A DNA stretch of 64,000 bases from Ehrlichia japonica (GCF_000632845.1 NZ_CP007474.1:868001-932000); one strand, 5' to 3'; positions 29,343-40,045 are shown, counted from the first letter of the stretch. Made by a program: numbers and translations. Notes: a model not told the origin generated them from the sequence alone.

Positions 29343-30098
29343 CCGCATTGGTGTACAATTAAGCTATTTTAGTTAATAACATATTATTTGAGGATTCAAG
29401 TTATAGGTCCTTGCTTATCCTTTTAACCGGCATAAGATATTTGCAGCACGATTATTTGAAGCTACTATAAAGTCAGAAAGCTATCATATTGTAGTAATCA
29501 AATCAGGCAAAATGGTCTTTAGAAATACTAGTACTATTATCTATTATTCATCATCCTGGAAGGACCCATGACAAGTGGTGCTGTGGCTATTTGAAACCTT
29601 GAAAAATAAAAGCAGCACTAAAAACTATATCGTACGATTATACAGTTATAATGATTTAAGAAGTATTAATAAAATTAAAAACAGAAGAAGGATTCTAGTT
29701 CTTTTTCTTGCCATATATTACTAACCATTAGATAATACTTGAATCTATAGGAAGAACAGAATCAGTTTCATGGCTTTATAGCAACACTAATAAATGTAAA
29801 AAGTCTAGAAGGAAAACTCTGGTATTATATTATCGTGGTTGCCTATTAGTAAGTTTTCCAAAAAAAGAATTACATTAAAAGCTGCTACACTGTAGAAACA
29901 GTACTAGGCTTAACACTTTACAGCAGTATTGATAAATTAAAGAAATCAGAAAGAGAATTTTAGTCTTCTACTGCCATAATGATACCTTAATCTAAAAACA
30001 GAATAGCAGTACTAGAAGTTAGTATGTATTATAAAATATACTAGAATACAATTTCAACAAAAGTATAAAAAAATGTTGATTGATCATAATTCCCTACA
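29343..30098. repeat. Gap with imperfect repeats of about 120-140 bp
   Basis: Three diverged segments begin at about 29661 (AGTATTAATAAAATT), 29783 (AACACTAATAAATG) and 29924 (AGTATTGATAAATT). Each is followed after about 20-25 bp by a match to AGAAGGATTCTAGTT or similar, and then by a CTGCCATA/TTGCCATA-like box. The spacing is uneven (122 and 141 bp), so these are old copies. No open frame persists. Confidence 0.55.
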
Positions 30099-32684
30099 TT
30101 ACTCAAGCAATATTTCCCGTTTTCCAGTATTTGCAATTCCAATAACACCATCTCTTTCCATGCGTTCTACTAAATTTGCAGCTCTATTATATCCTATTCT
30201 CAATTGTCTTTGTATATAACTAATAGAAGCTCTTCTATCTCTCATCACTATTGAAACTGCTTGTTGATATAATTCATCATCACGCTCAGAAACATTATCA
30301 TCTATGCAGTAATCATAATCTTGTTGGATTTGTGTAATCCCTTCTATATACTCCGGAACACCTTGAGATTTTAAATATTCAACTATATTCTGTACTTCAT
30401 CATCACTAACAAAAGCTCCATGAACACGTATTATTCTACCACCAGATACCATATACAGCATATCACCCATACCAAGTAACTGCTCTGCTCCTTGTTCACC
30501 AAGAATAGTTCTACTGTCTATTTTTGATGTTACAGCAAAGCTAATCCTTGTTGGAAAATTTGCCTTTATTACTCCTGTTATTACATCAACAGAAGGACGC
30601 TGAGTTGCCATAATTATATGAATCCCAGCAGCTCTCGCCATTTGAGACAACCTTTGTATCGAAGACTCAATTTCTTTTCCAGCTACAAGCATTAGATCTG
30701 CCATTTCGTCTACTATCACTACAATATAGGGAAAAACACGAGGCTCTATTATAATCTTCTCAAAAATTGCTTCCCCTGTCTCCTTATCAAATCCTGTCTG
30801 CAATACTTTTTCAAGAACTCTATTTTCACTAATTGCTTCCTTAATTTTATCATTATAACCAACAATGTTACGCACTCCAATATCAGACATCAACCGATAG
30901 CGATTCTCCATTTCACTTACCACCCACTTTAAAGCAGCAATAGCCTTTTTAGATTCAGTCACTACTGGAGTTAATAAGTGTGGTATAGAATTATAGACTG
31001 ATAACTCTAATACTTTGGGATCAATCATAATCATTTTGCATTGATCCGGGGTTAAGCTATAAACTAGAGATAAAATCATAGTATTAATTGCCACAGATTT
31101 TCCAGAACCTGTAGTACCAGCAATAAGAATATGCGGCATTTTCACCAAATCAGCTATGACCACTTCCCCATCTATCCCTTTTCCTAAAGCTATAGGCAGC
31201 TTAAGTCTAGAATCTCTATATTGTTCACTTTCCAACAAATCACGTAACATCACTATTTCCCTATAGTGATTAGGCAATTCTATACCCATAACATTCCTTC
31301 CAGGAATAACTGATATACGTGTCGACAAAGCACTCATAGAACGAGCAATATCATCAGATAAACCTATAACCCTCGATGATTTAGTCCCAGCAGATGGCTC
31401 AAATTCATATAACGTTACTACCGGACCATATCTAATATTAACTATCTTCCCATGTATAGAAAAATCTTTCAGTACCTTGTCAAGTAGACTAACAACATTA
31501 TTATCTGGACGAAATTCCCTTTCACCTGTTGGATTAGATTTAGGCAAATAATCAACACTAGGTAATATAAATTCTTTTTTCTTTTTTTTTTCTTGAATTA
31601 CTTGAAGATCTATCTGAGGTTTATTATAAGCCATTTTTGCTCTTTCACTACCGCAGTCATCATATCTATCATCATTTTCTTTATCATTATCACCATATCC
31701 ACCATCATCTTTTTCATCATCACCATATCCACCATCATCTTCTTCATCATTATCACCATATCCACCATCATCTTCTTCATCATTATCACCATATCCACCA
31801 TCATCTTCTTCCTCATCACCATACCAACCATCATCTTCTTCATTATCACCATATCCACCATCATCTTCTTCATTATCACCATATCTATCATCATTTTTTT
31901 CATTATTATCGTATCTAGCATCATTATCTTCTTTAATTTGAAACTCCAATCCTTCTCTATCTAAAAAACCCAACTCGTACGCTAATCTGTCTTCTTCTAC
32001 TGCTTCTTCTATCGATCCTTTCGTTAACCCTTCCTCATCTAGTAAGTTTTCGACATTATAAAATTCTTGAGCTTGCCCTAAACCTTGATAACCTTCTTCT
32101 CTTCCAGTAGCATCACTAGTATTGCTATATTTACAAGTCAACCTACTAAATATTCTCAAAAAGATACCATAAAGATATACAATTTTTTTCCAACCAATAA
32201 CCCCAGCAATACCCATTAGTATTATAGCAAGCAACACAATAATTGGAAAATTATGAAAATAAGTACCTAAAATACCACAATAATAACACTTATGAATGAT
32301 TTTCAGAGAAACATTTGATATCAATCCACTTATCCCAGTCACAATAACAAGGCTACTAATAAGGTACAAATAAATGTTCCTATTAACACAATATAACATA
32401 TTAACAATACAAAAGATCATTAAAGGAATCATCACAAGACTAGATATGCCAAATATTTGCACTAAAATATCAGCTACATGAGACCCAATAGTCCCACACA
32501 AATTTTTTACAGGAGAGTCAGTTGCTACATTGAAAGATAAATCATCAGCATGATAAGTAAGGATTGATAAAGATACAAACGCTACAATAAAGGATAATGA
32601 CAATATTTTCACAAAGAAAAAAGTTCTACTAAGTACAGATTTCATACTCTCAACTATCTTACCCAAAATAGTAACGCAAAGCAT
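30099..32684 (-). CDS. ftsK: DNA translocase FtsK with an acidic tandem-repeat linker
   Basis: FtsK pumps DNA and coordinates chromosome dimer resolution with division. The 861-residue protein has membrane helices within about residues 18-180. A linker with an unusual acidic repeat (about 255-347) follows; its units, such as [10 protein letters not shown], occur about eight times. The motor has the Walker A motif [13 protein letters not shown] (about 517), the Walker B motif [11 protein letters not shown], and [13 protein letters not shown]. The C-terminal gamma domain (about 800-861, [22 protein letters not shown]) reads KOPS sites. The start at 32684 overlaps yggT by 26 bp; the alternative ATG at 32645 ([10 protein letters not shown]) is equally plausible. 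Confidence 0.95.
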   Translation of the reverse strand: MLCVTILGKIVESMKSVLSRTFFFVKILSLSFIVAFVSLSILTYHADDLSFNVATDSPVKNLCGTIGSHVADILVQIFGISSLVMIPLMIFCIVNMLYCVNRNIYLYLISSLVIVTGISGLISNVSLKIIHKCYYCGILGTYFHNFPIIVLLAIILMGIAGVIGWKKIVYLYGIFLRIFSRLTCKYSNTSDATGREEGYQGLGQAQEFYNVENLLDEEGLTKGSIEEAVEEDRLAYELGFLDREGLEFQIKEDNDARYDNNEKNDDRYGDNEEDDGGYGDNEEDDGWYGDEEEDDGGYGDNDEEDDGGYGDNDEEDDGGYGDDEKDDGGYGDNDKENDDRYDDCGSERAKMAYNKPQIDLQVIQEKKKKKEFILPSVDYLPKSNPTGEREFRPDNNVVSLLDKVLKDFSIHGKIVNIRYGPVVTLYEFEPSAGTKSSRVIGLSDDIARSMSALSTRISVIPGRNVMGIELPNHYREIVMLRDLLESEQYRDSRLKLPIALGKGIDGEVVIADLVKMPHILIAGTTGSGKSVAINTMILSLVYSLTPDQCKMIMIDPKVLELSVYNSIPHLLTPVVTESKKAIAALKWVVSEMENRYRLMSDIGVRNIVGYNDKIKEAISENRVLEKVLQTGFDKETGEAIFEKIIIEPRVFPYIVVIVDEMADLMLVAGKEIESSIQRLSQMARAAGIHIIMATQRPSVDVITGVIKANFPTRISFAVTSKIDSRTILGEQGAEQLLGMGDMLYMVSGGRIIRVHGAFVSDDEVQNIVEYLKSQGVPEYIEGITQIQQDYDYCIDDNVSERDDELYQQAVSIVMRDRRASISYIQRQLRIGYNRAANLVERMERDGVIGIANTGKREILLE
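31640..31915 (-). repeat. 33-39-bp coding repeat in the ftsK linker
   Basis: CCACCATCATCTTCTTCATC (plus strand) recurs about every 33-39 bp through this stretch, encoding Asp/Glu/Gly/Tyr-rich units of 11-13 residues on the minus strand. Copies differ mainly by one inserted codon (DNEE versus DNDEE). Such an array in a core division gene is unusual. Confidence 0.92.
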
Positions 32685-32943
32685 ACCTTACAAAATTAAT
32701 AAATATTAATAATACAAGAGGTGAAAGATCAAAATTATAGGAAATAGTAAAAGGCAAAATCCTTCTAATAAAACCCAAAGCAGGAGATATTAACTTAGAT
32801 AATAACAAAAAGACACTATTAACAATCTCATTATACCTATTGACAACATTCAAGGCTATCAACCAGCTTAATATTACCCATAACATTAAAGAGAAATTAT
32901 AAATACTCAACAGTGTATCAAGTAAATATACCAAAGGATGCAT
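32659..32943 (-). CDS. yggT: YggT family membrane protein
   Basis: The 94-residue protein has two hydrophobic blocks with the YggT pattern. [21 protein letters not shown] comes first, then a polar segment with [20 protein letters not shown], and then [10 protein letters not shown] and [18 protein letters not shown]. YggT proteins are small inner-membrane proteins linked to osmotic tolerance and cell division; the exact role is unknown. It is upstream of ftsK with a 26-bp overlap, so the two are probably co-transcribed. A decayed copy of its C-terminal half lies at 34635-34850. Confidence 0.85.
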   Translation of the reverse strand: MHPLVYLLDTLLSIYNFSLMLWVILSWLIALNVVNRYNEIVNSVFLLLSKLISPALGFIRRILPFTISYNFDLSPLVLLIFINFVRYALRYYFG

Positions 32944-33093
32944 ATAAGTAATAGTTCTCTAAAATTAACAATATATATTAAGTATCAAGTGTACAATACA
33001 CTAAAATTATAGTCAATTAAAAGAGAAAATTCAACTTGAAAAACTCAAGAGTATTATTTATTATGTAAAGTTTACTTTAATTTTTGATCCTCA

Positions 33094-34386
33094 ATGGGTT
33101 TATTAGTAACTTCAGTACTTAGTATACTTATACTACTAATTTTATCTGCATTTTTTTCTGCTGCAGAAACAAGCATAACTTCAATTAGTAGCTCGCTTAT
33201 TCACAAATTAATGTTACGGGGTAATAAGAGAGCTCAAATCATTAACACATTAAGTCAAAAGAAAAAGCTTGTGATCAACACTGTGTTAATAGGTAATACT
33301 ATCATAAACATAACAGCTTCCTCTATTGCAACAGCAATTTTTATTGAAATTTTAGGACCGCAAGGAATATTGCTTTCAACTGTTATTATGACATTTTTTA
33401 TATTAATATTTTCTGAAGCATTACCAAAGAGCTATGCTATACTCAATCCAGAAAAGACTGCTTTACTCATATCGTGTCCGCTATCATTTTGTGTATTAAT
33501 TTTATCTCCAATAACATTATCAATACAATACATGATAGACTTTATTTTAAAAATTCTAGATATGCATAAAGATAAAGAAATCATTTCAGCAGCAGAAGCT
33601 ATGAGGAACTTAATATCATTACATGACAGTAAAGGAACTATGCTTAAACAAGACTTAGACATGTTAAGTAGCATATTAGACTTGGCAGAAACAGAAATTT
33701 CACAAGTAATGACTCACAGAAAAAACTTACTAGCTTTTAACATAGATATAAATATAAATGATCTAATAAAAAAGATACTAGCAAGTTCTCACAGCAGAAT
33801 ACCATTGTGGAAAAACCAAGAAGATCAAATTATAGGAGTAGTACATGTCAAAGATGTAATAACACTAATACGAGAAAAAGGTAAAAACATTACTCAAGAA
33901 GACCTTTGTAGCGTAATGACAAAACCATGGTTTGTTCCAGACACAACTTTATTGAGTGTGCAGCTTCATAACTTCTTAAAAAATAGAAAACATCTTGCCT
34001 TAGTTATAGATGAGTATGGAGCATTACAAGGAATAGTAACATTAGAAGACGTTATTGAAGAAATAGTCGGAGACATAACAGATGAACATGATATTACTAC
34101 AGAAGCTCCTATAAAACAAATTTCTGAAAATATATATCATATTAACGGTTTTACTTCCATTAGAGACATCAATAGACAATTACGTTGGAATCTACCTGAT
34201 GAAGAAGCATCAACATTAGCAGGAGCAATTGTATATGAGGTCGAACGTATACCTGAAGAAGGAGAGGAATTTTTACTATACGGGTTATCATTCAAAATAC
34301 TAAAGAAAAGTGGTCATACTATTTCTAACATTCAAGTTAACACATCTCCACAAGATATATCCATTATAAAACATAAGGTAGAATAA
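33094..34386 (+). CDS. CorC/CNNM family transporter-like protein (DUF21-CBS-CorC)
   Basis: The 430-residue protein has the three-part layout of the HlyC/CorC (CNNM) family. The DUF21 membrane domain has four helices, starting LLILSAFFSAAETSITSIS, where the AETS motif is diagnostic. A pair of CBS domains covers about residues 200-335, with VMTHRKNLLAF, SRIPLWKNQEDQIIGVVHVKD and DEYGALQGIVTLEDVIEEIVGDI. The C-terminal transporter-associated domain starts at about 350. Family members act in Mg2+/Co2+ transport; older annotations as haemolysin are not supported here. It is divergent from yggT-ftsK. Confidence 0.92.
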   Translation: MGLLVTSVLSILILLILSAFFSAAETSITSISSSLIHKLMLRGNKRAQIINTLSQKKKLVINTVLIGNTIINITASSIATAIFIEILGPQGILLSTVIMTFFILIFSEALPKSYAILNPEKTALLISCPLSFCVLILSPITLSIQYMIDFILKILDMHKDKEIISAAEAMRNLISLHDSKGTMLKQDLDMLSSILDLAETEISQVMTHRKNLLAFNIDININDLIKKILASSHSRIPLWKNQEDQIIGVVHVKDVITLIREKGKNITQEDLCSVMTKPWFVPDTTLLSVQLHNFLKNRKHLALVIDEYGALQGIVTLEDVIEEIVGDITDEHDITTEAPIKQISENIYHINGFTSIRDINRQLRWNLPDEEASTLAGAIVYEVERIPEEGEEFLLYGLSFKILKKSGHTISNIQVNTSPQDISIIKHKVE

Positions 34387-34439
34387 TAAATGCAACCGTT
34401 TATGCTTCCACTATAAAATGAGGCATAAAACATCTTTTT

Positions 34440-34635
34440 AAGATCTAAATAAATGGATCTAACATCTATCACAGTTAAAGTAGGAATATCTGTATTAAAG
34501 CCCCACATGAAATTCAACAATTTTATCAAAATTTTTCTACATGATGCTGAGAAAAGAACAAATGTCAGAATAAAAAGTAGTAAAAACACTTAAAAAAAGT
34601 TTTATTAACTACAGATTTGACATCTACAACTGTTT
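34440..34635 (-). pseudogene. Decayed copy of the ftsK 5' end
   Basis: The sequence around 34590-34635 aligns without gaps to the ftsK start region at an offset of 1976 bp. AAAGTTTTATTAACTACAGA at 34597 matches AAAGTTCTACTAAGTACAGA at 32621. The minus-strand translation VKSVVNKTFF matches [10 protein letters not shown], but the start codon has changed to GTC and a stop and a frameshift follow within 20 codons. Weak similarity continues to about 34440. It is not functional. Confidence 0.72.
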
Positions 34636-34850
34636 TATCCAATATAATAATGAAAAATATACTGTCCAAAATTAAAAAAAATACTAACAATACAAGATGG
34701 AAAAATAAAAATCACAGAAAACAGCACTGATAAAATTTTTCAATAAAATTCAAATAAAGAACCACTAACCTAAATAAAAGAACATACATATATTATAGTA
34801 AATATAGTATTCTCAAACAGATTTTATATAAACACAAATCATCATTAAAT
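34635..34850 (-). pseudogene. Decayed copy of yggT
   Basis: The minus strand from about 34701 to the TAA at 34635 reads PSCIVSIFFNFGQYIFHYYIG, aligning to the YggT end [21 protein letters not shown] with the stop at the same place. The offset of 1976 bp is the same as for the ftsK relic. Further upstream the match is weaker, with a net deletion of about 70 bp before a segment (34810-34835) resembling the yggT start region. Confidence 0.72.
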
Positions 34851-35225
34851 AATAAATCTATTGATCTCATATAGTAAAAGGTAAATTTAAGTGTAACATG
34901 TAGTTTAAATATCAAAACACCAAAAGATACTTAAACTATGGTCATACATATAATGTCATCGTTTTTTAAACATGTAGAAGATAAACATGTTATTCATTAT
35001 GCATATATTTTTATAATAAGTTTATACAATCACTATTTTCAATCGTATAATTACTAGGTGACAACTTTGAATCACTACAATAAGATATTTATCCCACCCA
35101 ATAAATTTTTTATTACTTAATAATATTAAGATCATAATATTGCTTTACAGCTTTAAAATTCTATAGATCTATAGAATACACATATCTATATCATAATTTC
35201 ACACATAACAAATATATGTGAATAT
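34851..35225. other. Gap between the yggT relic and thiE
   Basis: If the ftsK/yggT relics came from a tandem duplication of about 2 kb, a decayed corC 5' end would be expected here. I looked for it and could not see a convincing match. No gene or RNA is seen. Confidence 0.4.
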
Positions 35226-36281
35226 TCAATAACATATAGACTTACATTTTTGTATAAATTCATATGTAACATTATCAGGATGTTTACTATTTAAAACTGC
35301 CGATATAACAGCTATTCCATTAACACCAGTTCTAATTACCGAATCCACATTTAGCAAATTAATTCCACCAATAGCCACAATTTTAGATCGTAAATTTCTA
35401 ACCCAATAGTTAAGCAAATTCACACCCTGTGGCATAAAATCCATATTTTTTAATGTAGTTGGGAAAATAGGACCAAAAGCAATGTATGAAGGACGCAAAC
35501 ATTTAGCTATTGCTAATTCATGATAACAATGAGTACTAACACCTAATCTCAAACCTGCATTAAATATTTCATTAAAGTTTGCATCTTTTAAATCCTCCTG
35601 CCCTAAATGTACTCCATAAGCCTTATACTTTATTGCAAGCTGCCAATAATCATTCACAAATAGTTTAACATCATTTTGATTCGCAATATGAATACCTTCT
35701 TTTATTTTTTCTTCTACCTTTTCTATTGGCTCATCCTTAATTCTTAATTGCACCACTTTAACTCCTAAATCAATCACATATTTTAACCAAAACAAATCTG
35801 GGACTATTTGATAAAACCCTATCGGATCAAGTATAGGATGAAAATTTTTATCAAAGTAATCATCTTTATTGAGCATAATAGTGGGAAAACATTCTTCATC
35901 TAGAAAACTAACGTTCTTAACAGATCTATTAGCAAAAGCTCTAGCTATAACTAAAGCATCTTTCTGAAAATCACAAGGATTTAAACACTTACTTACTAAT
36001 GTAGATGCTTTATATACAGATAAGAAGTTTTCTTTATTATTAGATGATGCTTTGTTATATAAGAACCATAAGCGCTCTACTCCATTAAAATAATAGTCCC
36101 AACACTTACCGTATTTTTGATCTATAACATCAATAACATATATGCTTTTCTTTTTCACAGAGTATAAGAAATCTACACTTCGAACAATATCTTCAGGATC
36201 TTCCAACTGAGTAGTACAACAATATTGCACTAAATCCCTTTTATCTACAATACATACTTCATTCAAATCATTTTCAAACAT
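35226..36281 (-). CDS. thiE: Thiamine-phosphate synthase with a long N-terminal extension
   Basis: ThiE joins HMP pyrophosphate and thiazole phosphate to make thiamine phosphate. Residues about 155-351 form the TIM barrel, with GVKVVQLRIKDEP, LFVNDYWQLAIKYKAYGVHLGQEDL, LGVSTHCYHE, YIAFGPIFPTTLK and VAIGGINLLN. This covers the usual ThiE length (about 200-215). The first 150 residues are extra. Their second half (DIVRSVDFLYSVKKKSIYVIDV to LVIARAFANRSV) follows the secondary-structure order of the ThiD C-terminus without its GTGC motif, so I suspect a decayed ThiD fused to ThiE. An intact thiD lies at 55068. Confidence 0.88.
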   Translation of the reverse strand: MFENDLNEVCIVDKRDLVQYCCTTQLEDPEDIVRSVDFLYSVKKKSIYVIDVIDQKYGKCWDYYFNGVERLWFLYNKASSNNKENFLSVYKASTLVSKCLNPCDFQKDALVIARAFANRSVKNVSFLDEECFPTIMLNKDDYFDKNFHPILDPIGFYQIVPDLFWLKYVIDLGVKVVQLRIKDEPIEKVEEKIKEGIHIANQNDVKLFVNDYWQLAIKYKAYGVHLGQEDLKDANFNEIFNAGLRLGVSTHCYHELAIAKCLRPSYIAFGPIFPTTLKNMDFMPQGVNLLNYWVRNLRSKIVAIGGINLLNVDSVIRTGVNGIAVISAVLNSKHPDNVTYEFIQKCKSICY

Positions 36282-36710
36282 AGAAAAAGCTATAACATCA
36301 ATCTATACAGGTATACAATAATAAATCACATAGAAATACCAAAACCTTAAAAAAGACACAACATACAGTCACATAACACACTAAATTAAAAAAATCAGCA
36401 AACTATGCAACATATTAAAAATACACTCATTATACACAAACTAGACAAACCTTATTTATTGATCACTAAATAAATCATGAAAAAAAACACCTATACCCGT
36501 ATTACACTGCTATAAGATATATCAATAACAAGACTTGCTATCCCTTAATTGATATTATATTACTAAAATTGATATGTATTTCACATTACAACTTCATCAA
36601 CAAAATTACCTAACATATAATCTGTTCTTATCAAAAAAGAAAATCTATATTTTATAAATTAGAAAAAGTAGTTAAGCATTCTATTTAATATAATAACACA
36701 CCTACTACTA
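36282..36710. other. Non-coding gap between ppsR and thiE
   Basis: AT-rich, with stops in all frames. I see no repeat, RNA or promoter that can be defended. Confidence 0.4.
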
Positions 36711-37532
36711 TTAATGCTGCATTTTATTAAAATACTGAATAATCGTTGCTGCTATTTCCTCAACAGATTTTTGCGTAACATCTATAATAGGCCAACCATT
36801 TTGAGCACATATTCTTTTTGTTTCTTTAACCTCCATCAGTACATGCTCATAATCAACATACTGATAATTATTTTGATTCCTCATGGAAACTAATCTGGCC
36901 CTTCTTATTTCTATTAATCTATCAATATCAATAGTTAATCCCACAATAAGTTTATCCTTCATATTCGATAGGTCTACAGATAACTCAATAGAATGCACTA
37001 AAGGTATATTCACTACCCTATACCCACGATAAGCCAAGTATATACTGGTTGGAGACTTTGAAGTTCTAGAAACACCTAAAATAATTATATCAGCTTGATC
37101 TATATCCCAAAGATTCTGTCCATCATCATGTGCAATAGTATAATTAATTGCATCTATACGCGTAAAATATTCATCATCTAATCCAATATTAGTATTAACA
37201 TATGGATCTCTCTTAACATGTAAATAACAAGAAATTTCTCTAATAACATGTGATAGTACAGGAATACATGGTATTTCCTGTATACCAGCTTGTTGCTTCA
37301 AATATTTCCTTAACTTATCATCAAACATTGTATACATGATAAAATTATATTTATCCTTTTCAATCAACGACATTATTTTATCTATCTGCTCATAATCATT
37401 AATAAATGACCAGACAAATTCACTGACTTCTATAGCTCTAAAATGTTCTAATGTAGACCTAGCTACTGAAGTAACAGTTTCACATGTAGAATCAGAAATT
37501 AAATGCAGATTTAAAATAATAGGGGTACTCAT
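36711..37532 (-). CDS. ppsR: Pyruvate phosphate dikinase regulatory protein (bifunctional kinase/pyrophosphorylase)
   Basis: Members of this family (DUF299) phosphorylate and dephosphorylate pyruvate phosphate dikinase or PEP synthase and so switch gluconeogenic flux. The 273-residue length is standard. The N-terminus LHLISDSTCETVTSVARS is characteristic, and the nucleotide-binding loop is in ILGVSRTSKSPTSIYLAYRG (about residues 148-167). The end ENGWPIIDVTQKSVEE of the family appears as QNGWPIIDVTQKSVEEIA. It is a single gene with long gaps on both sides. The target in Ehrlichia is presumably PPDK; that gene is not in this window. Confidence 0.92.
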   Translation of the reverse strand: MSTPIILNLHLISDSTCETVTSVARSTLEHFRAIEVSEFVWSFINDYEQIDKIMSLIEKDKYNFIMYTMFDDKLRKYLKQQAGIQEIPCIPVLSHVIREISCYLHVKRDPYVNTNIGLDDEYFTRIDAINYTIAHDDGQNLWDIDQADIIILGVSRTSKSPTSIYLAYRGYRVVNIPLVHSIELSVDLSNMKDKLIVGLTIDIDRLIEIRRARLVSMRNQNNYQYVDYEHVLMEVKETKRICAQNGWPIIDVTQKSVEEIAATIIQYFNKMQH

Positions 37533-38015
37533 ATAAAATAGATTACTGATATAATATAAATGTTAACAATAGCTTCCAAAAAAATTTGCTTCATTTAAGT
37601 GCACATATATAAAGAAGATAAAATAAGTAATTTTAAATGTAAATTTTTTATTAAAGCTCTGACCTATATTCTTTATAATACATTCTAACAATCGATATTA
37701 CCTCACTATTGAAGGAAGCACAGGCAGTGACTACAAATATAAACTTAATACTAGTATTTACATTAACAATAATTATATAACTTATTATTAATTCATAAAA
37801 AAATTATAAATAAATTTTAGTAGCACCTAACAAGTAGAATAAATATTAACCTATCATTCCTTACCTAAAAAAACCTATGATTTTACTACTATATATTTTC
37901 TTATTATTCTACCATATAGATATCTACTAATCACACATACCTTATGAATAATAAAATCAGAATACAGCATTAAAAGTAACATTATAACTATAGCAATATA
38001 TATCAGGTAGAAGCC
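37533..38015. other. Non-coding gap between trhO and ppsR
   Basis: I see AT-rich sequence only. GAAGGAAGCACAGGCAGTGAC near 37712 is a locally GC-richer patch, but no RNA gene could be folded around it by eye. Confidence 0.4.
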
Positions 38016-38843
38016 TTATATTTTTACACTTCCCTTACAATTAAAACATAATACATGCCCTCGAGTTACCGACTTCATTTCTTCTGGAGTAACACAAACA
38101 TCACATGACATACATTTTACACTGGCAGGAATTAATTTATCATCAACTACAATTCTATCATCAAAAGTAAAACAATCACCTTCCCAAAGATTATTCTTAT
38201 TTTGAGTACTTCTAAAATATTCCAATATTCCTCCCTTTAAATGATACACTTTACTAAAACCTAAATCTTTCATAAAAGCAGTAGATTTCTCACATCTAAT
38301 ACCACCTGTACAATACATTGCTATAACAGGATCTTGCTCTACTTTATCAGATGCCCAAGAAACAGCCCACTCCGGAAAATCACGGAAACATTTAGTTTGA
38401 GGATTTATTGCATTCTTAAACTTTCCAAAATTGATTTCATAGGTATTTCTAGTATCTATAGTATAAACATCAGACCTAGAAATTAAATCATCCCAATCTT
38501 GTGAGACCACATACTCCCCACATACAGAATTATTAAGATCTTCAATACCTAAACATACCAATTCCTTTCTTAATTTAACTTTCATTTTAGAAAAAGGATT
38601 ATGTATAGCAAAACTTTTATGATATTGTATATTTTTTAATCTATCATCCAGATTCAGAAAAGAGAAGAACTGATCTAAAGAACTTTGATCATCTGCTGCT
38701 ATTGTAGCATTAATTCCCTGTTCAGCTAAAATTATAGTACCTTTTATACCATGTTGTATACAAAACTCCCTTAATACAGGTTGAATATCATAATAATTAG
38801 ATAAATGTACAAAACGATAAAAAGTTGAAACTACGTACCCCAT
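38016..38843 (-). CDS. trhO: tRNA uridine(34) hydroxylase TrhO (rhodanese domain)
   Basis: TrhO makes 5-hydroxyuridine at position 34 of certain tRNAs, using oxygen. The 275-residue protein has an N-terminal ferredoxin-like domain ([28 protein letters not shown]). A rhodanese domain follows, with [18 protein letters not shown] and the catalytic cysteine in [20 protein letters not shown] (about residue 180). The C-terminal cysteine cluster [13 protein letters not shown] and LCFNCKG probably binds zinc. The E. coli homologue is about 350 residues; the shorter form is common in alphaproteobacteria. With mnmA, it makes two anticodon-modifying enzymes in this window. Confidence 0.93.
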   Translation of the reverse strand: MGYVVSTFYRFVHLSNYYDIQPVLREFCIQHGIKGTIILAEQGINATIAADDQSSLDQFFSFLNLDDRLKNIQYHKSFAIHNPFSKMKVKLRKELVCLGIEDLNNSVCGEYVVSQDWDDLISRSDVYTIDTRNTYEINFGKFKNAINPQTKCFRDFPEWAVSWASDKVEQDPVIAMYCTGGIRCEKSTAFMKDLGFSKVYHLKGGILEYFRSTQNKNNLWEGDCFTFDDRIVVDDKLIPASVKCMSCDVCVTPEEMKSVTRGHVLCFNCKGSVKI

Positions 38844-39133
38844 ATTATGCTTCTCTTGAACCCTCCAATATACTTTACTTTAATATATTTTATAAAGGCA
38901 ACACTGTCAATCAAGCTTAACTGGCAACTATTCCACATTACTATAACACATGACACTATATAATACCTTCATATCCTAGCAACAGAAATTACTAACATAC
39001 AAAATGCCACAACAACATTATCAACAGGTAAAGCTTTCTAGAAGAATAAACACACATATAGAAATTACAACTAATACACCGTATAGATATGTACATTCTA
39101 TTAATACATGTGCTTAAATTAAATTTATACAGA

Positions 39134-40045
39134 TTAAGTAATAGAACTATTTAAAACACTATAACCGTGTATAAAATCATTAATACTACACGGATTCTTT
39201 CCTTCCAGTTGTACTATAAGTGGAGCTAAAACACTATTTTTACATTTAATATTCATATGAGAATCAATGACTGTTCCAGGTTTCAAATCCTGAACATCGT
39301 CACCAGAATAATAATTAGCCTTCAATACTCTGAGTCTTTTACCATTAAAAAACAAAAATGCTCTAGGATATAAAGCTCTGATTTTCCTACATATAACCTG
39401 GGCTGTTTCATTGCAATCTATATGGAAATCTGTTATCTTATTAGTATATGTTGCATCATCGTCATTCTGCTTAATAGGAACTAAATTATCAATGTTATTT
39501 AGTACTTCGATTAACATTGAACTTCCTAAGTTAGATAATTTTTTGCTTAAAGTCTCAATATTATCTTGTTCATCTATAGGAATATCCCTTTGTAGTAAAA
39601 TATCTCCTTCATCAAATAGCTCATTCATTTGCATAATGGTAACTCCAGTTTTTTCATCACCTGATAAAATTGCATAATGTATAGGTGCTGCACCACGCCA
39701 CCTTGGCAACAATGATGGATGTATATTTATACATCCGTACTTAGGTATTGATAATACATCTTGTGGAATAATTAACCCATATGCAACCACTACAATAACA
39801 TCTGGATTTAATGCTAAAATCTTTTCCTGCTCATAATCATGCTTTAAAGATTTTGGAGTACTAACCTCTATACTATTTTGCTCAGCAATAACATGAATAG
39901 GTGTTTTAGTAAGTATTTTACCTCTTCTTCCGGCAAGTTTAGGAACTCTCGTATATACAGCAACAACCTCGTGATCCTTCTCTTCAATAAGACACGATAA
40001 TGCTGATATAGAAAACTCAGGAGAACCCATGAATATTATTTTCAT
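39134..40045 (-). CDS. fmt: Methionyl-tRNA formyltransferase
   Basis: Fmt formylates initiator Met-tRNA from 10-formyl-THF. The 303-residue protein starts MKIIFMGSPEFSI at the ATG at 40045; a TTG two codons upstream is a less likely start. It shows the catalytic core GCINIHPSLLPRWRGAAPIHYAILSGD written across residues about 105-131 (the N-x-H and SLLP-x-x-RG-x-AP motifs), then TGVTIMQMNELFDEGDIL with the catalytic aspartate, and a C-terminal oligonucleotide-binding domain from about 205. About 275 bp upstream on the same strand lies a tRNA with anticodon CAT. Confidence 0.95.
   Translation of the reverse strand: MKIIFMGSPEFSISALSCLIEEKDHEVVAVYTRVPKLAGRRGKILTKTPIHVIAEQNSIEVSTPKSLKHDYEQEKILALNPDVIVVVAYGLIIPQDVLSIPKYGCINIHPSLLPRWRGAAPIHYAILSGDEKTGVTIMQMNELFDEGDILLQRDIPIDEQDNIETLSKKLSNLGSSMLIEVLNNIDNLVPIKQNDDDATYTNKITDFHIDCNETAQVICRKIRALYPRAFLFFNGKRLRVLKANYYSGDDVQDLKPGTVIDSHMNIKCKNSVLAPLIVQLEGKNPCSINDFIHGYSVLNSSIT

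Noticed and set aside
31593-31964. Long plus-strand Ile/His-rich frames opposite the ftsK linker
   Set aside because: They are shadows of the ftsK tandem repeat; no start signal or family, and ftsK on the other strand is certain.
34332-34589. 85-residue minus-strand open frame
   Set aside because: It overlaps the end of the CorC-family gene and runs into the ftsK relic; it has no conserved counterpart and is best seen as decayed sequence.
37700-37735. GC-richer patch as a small RNA such as SRP RNA
   Set aside because: The GAAGCA-like string lacks the SRP tetraloop and paired stem; no fold could be drawn.
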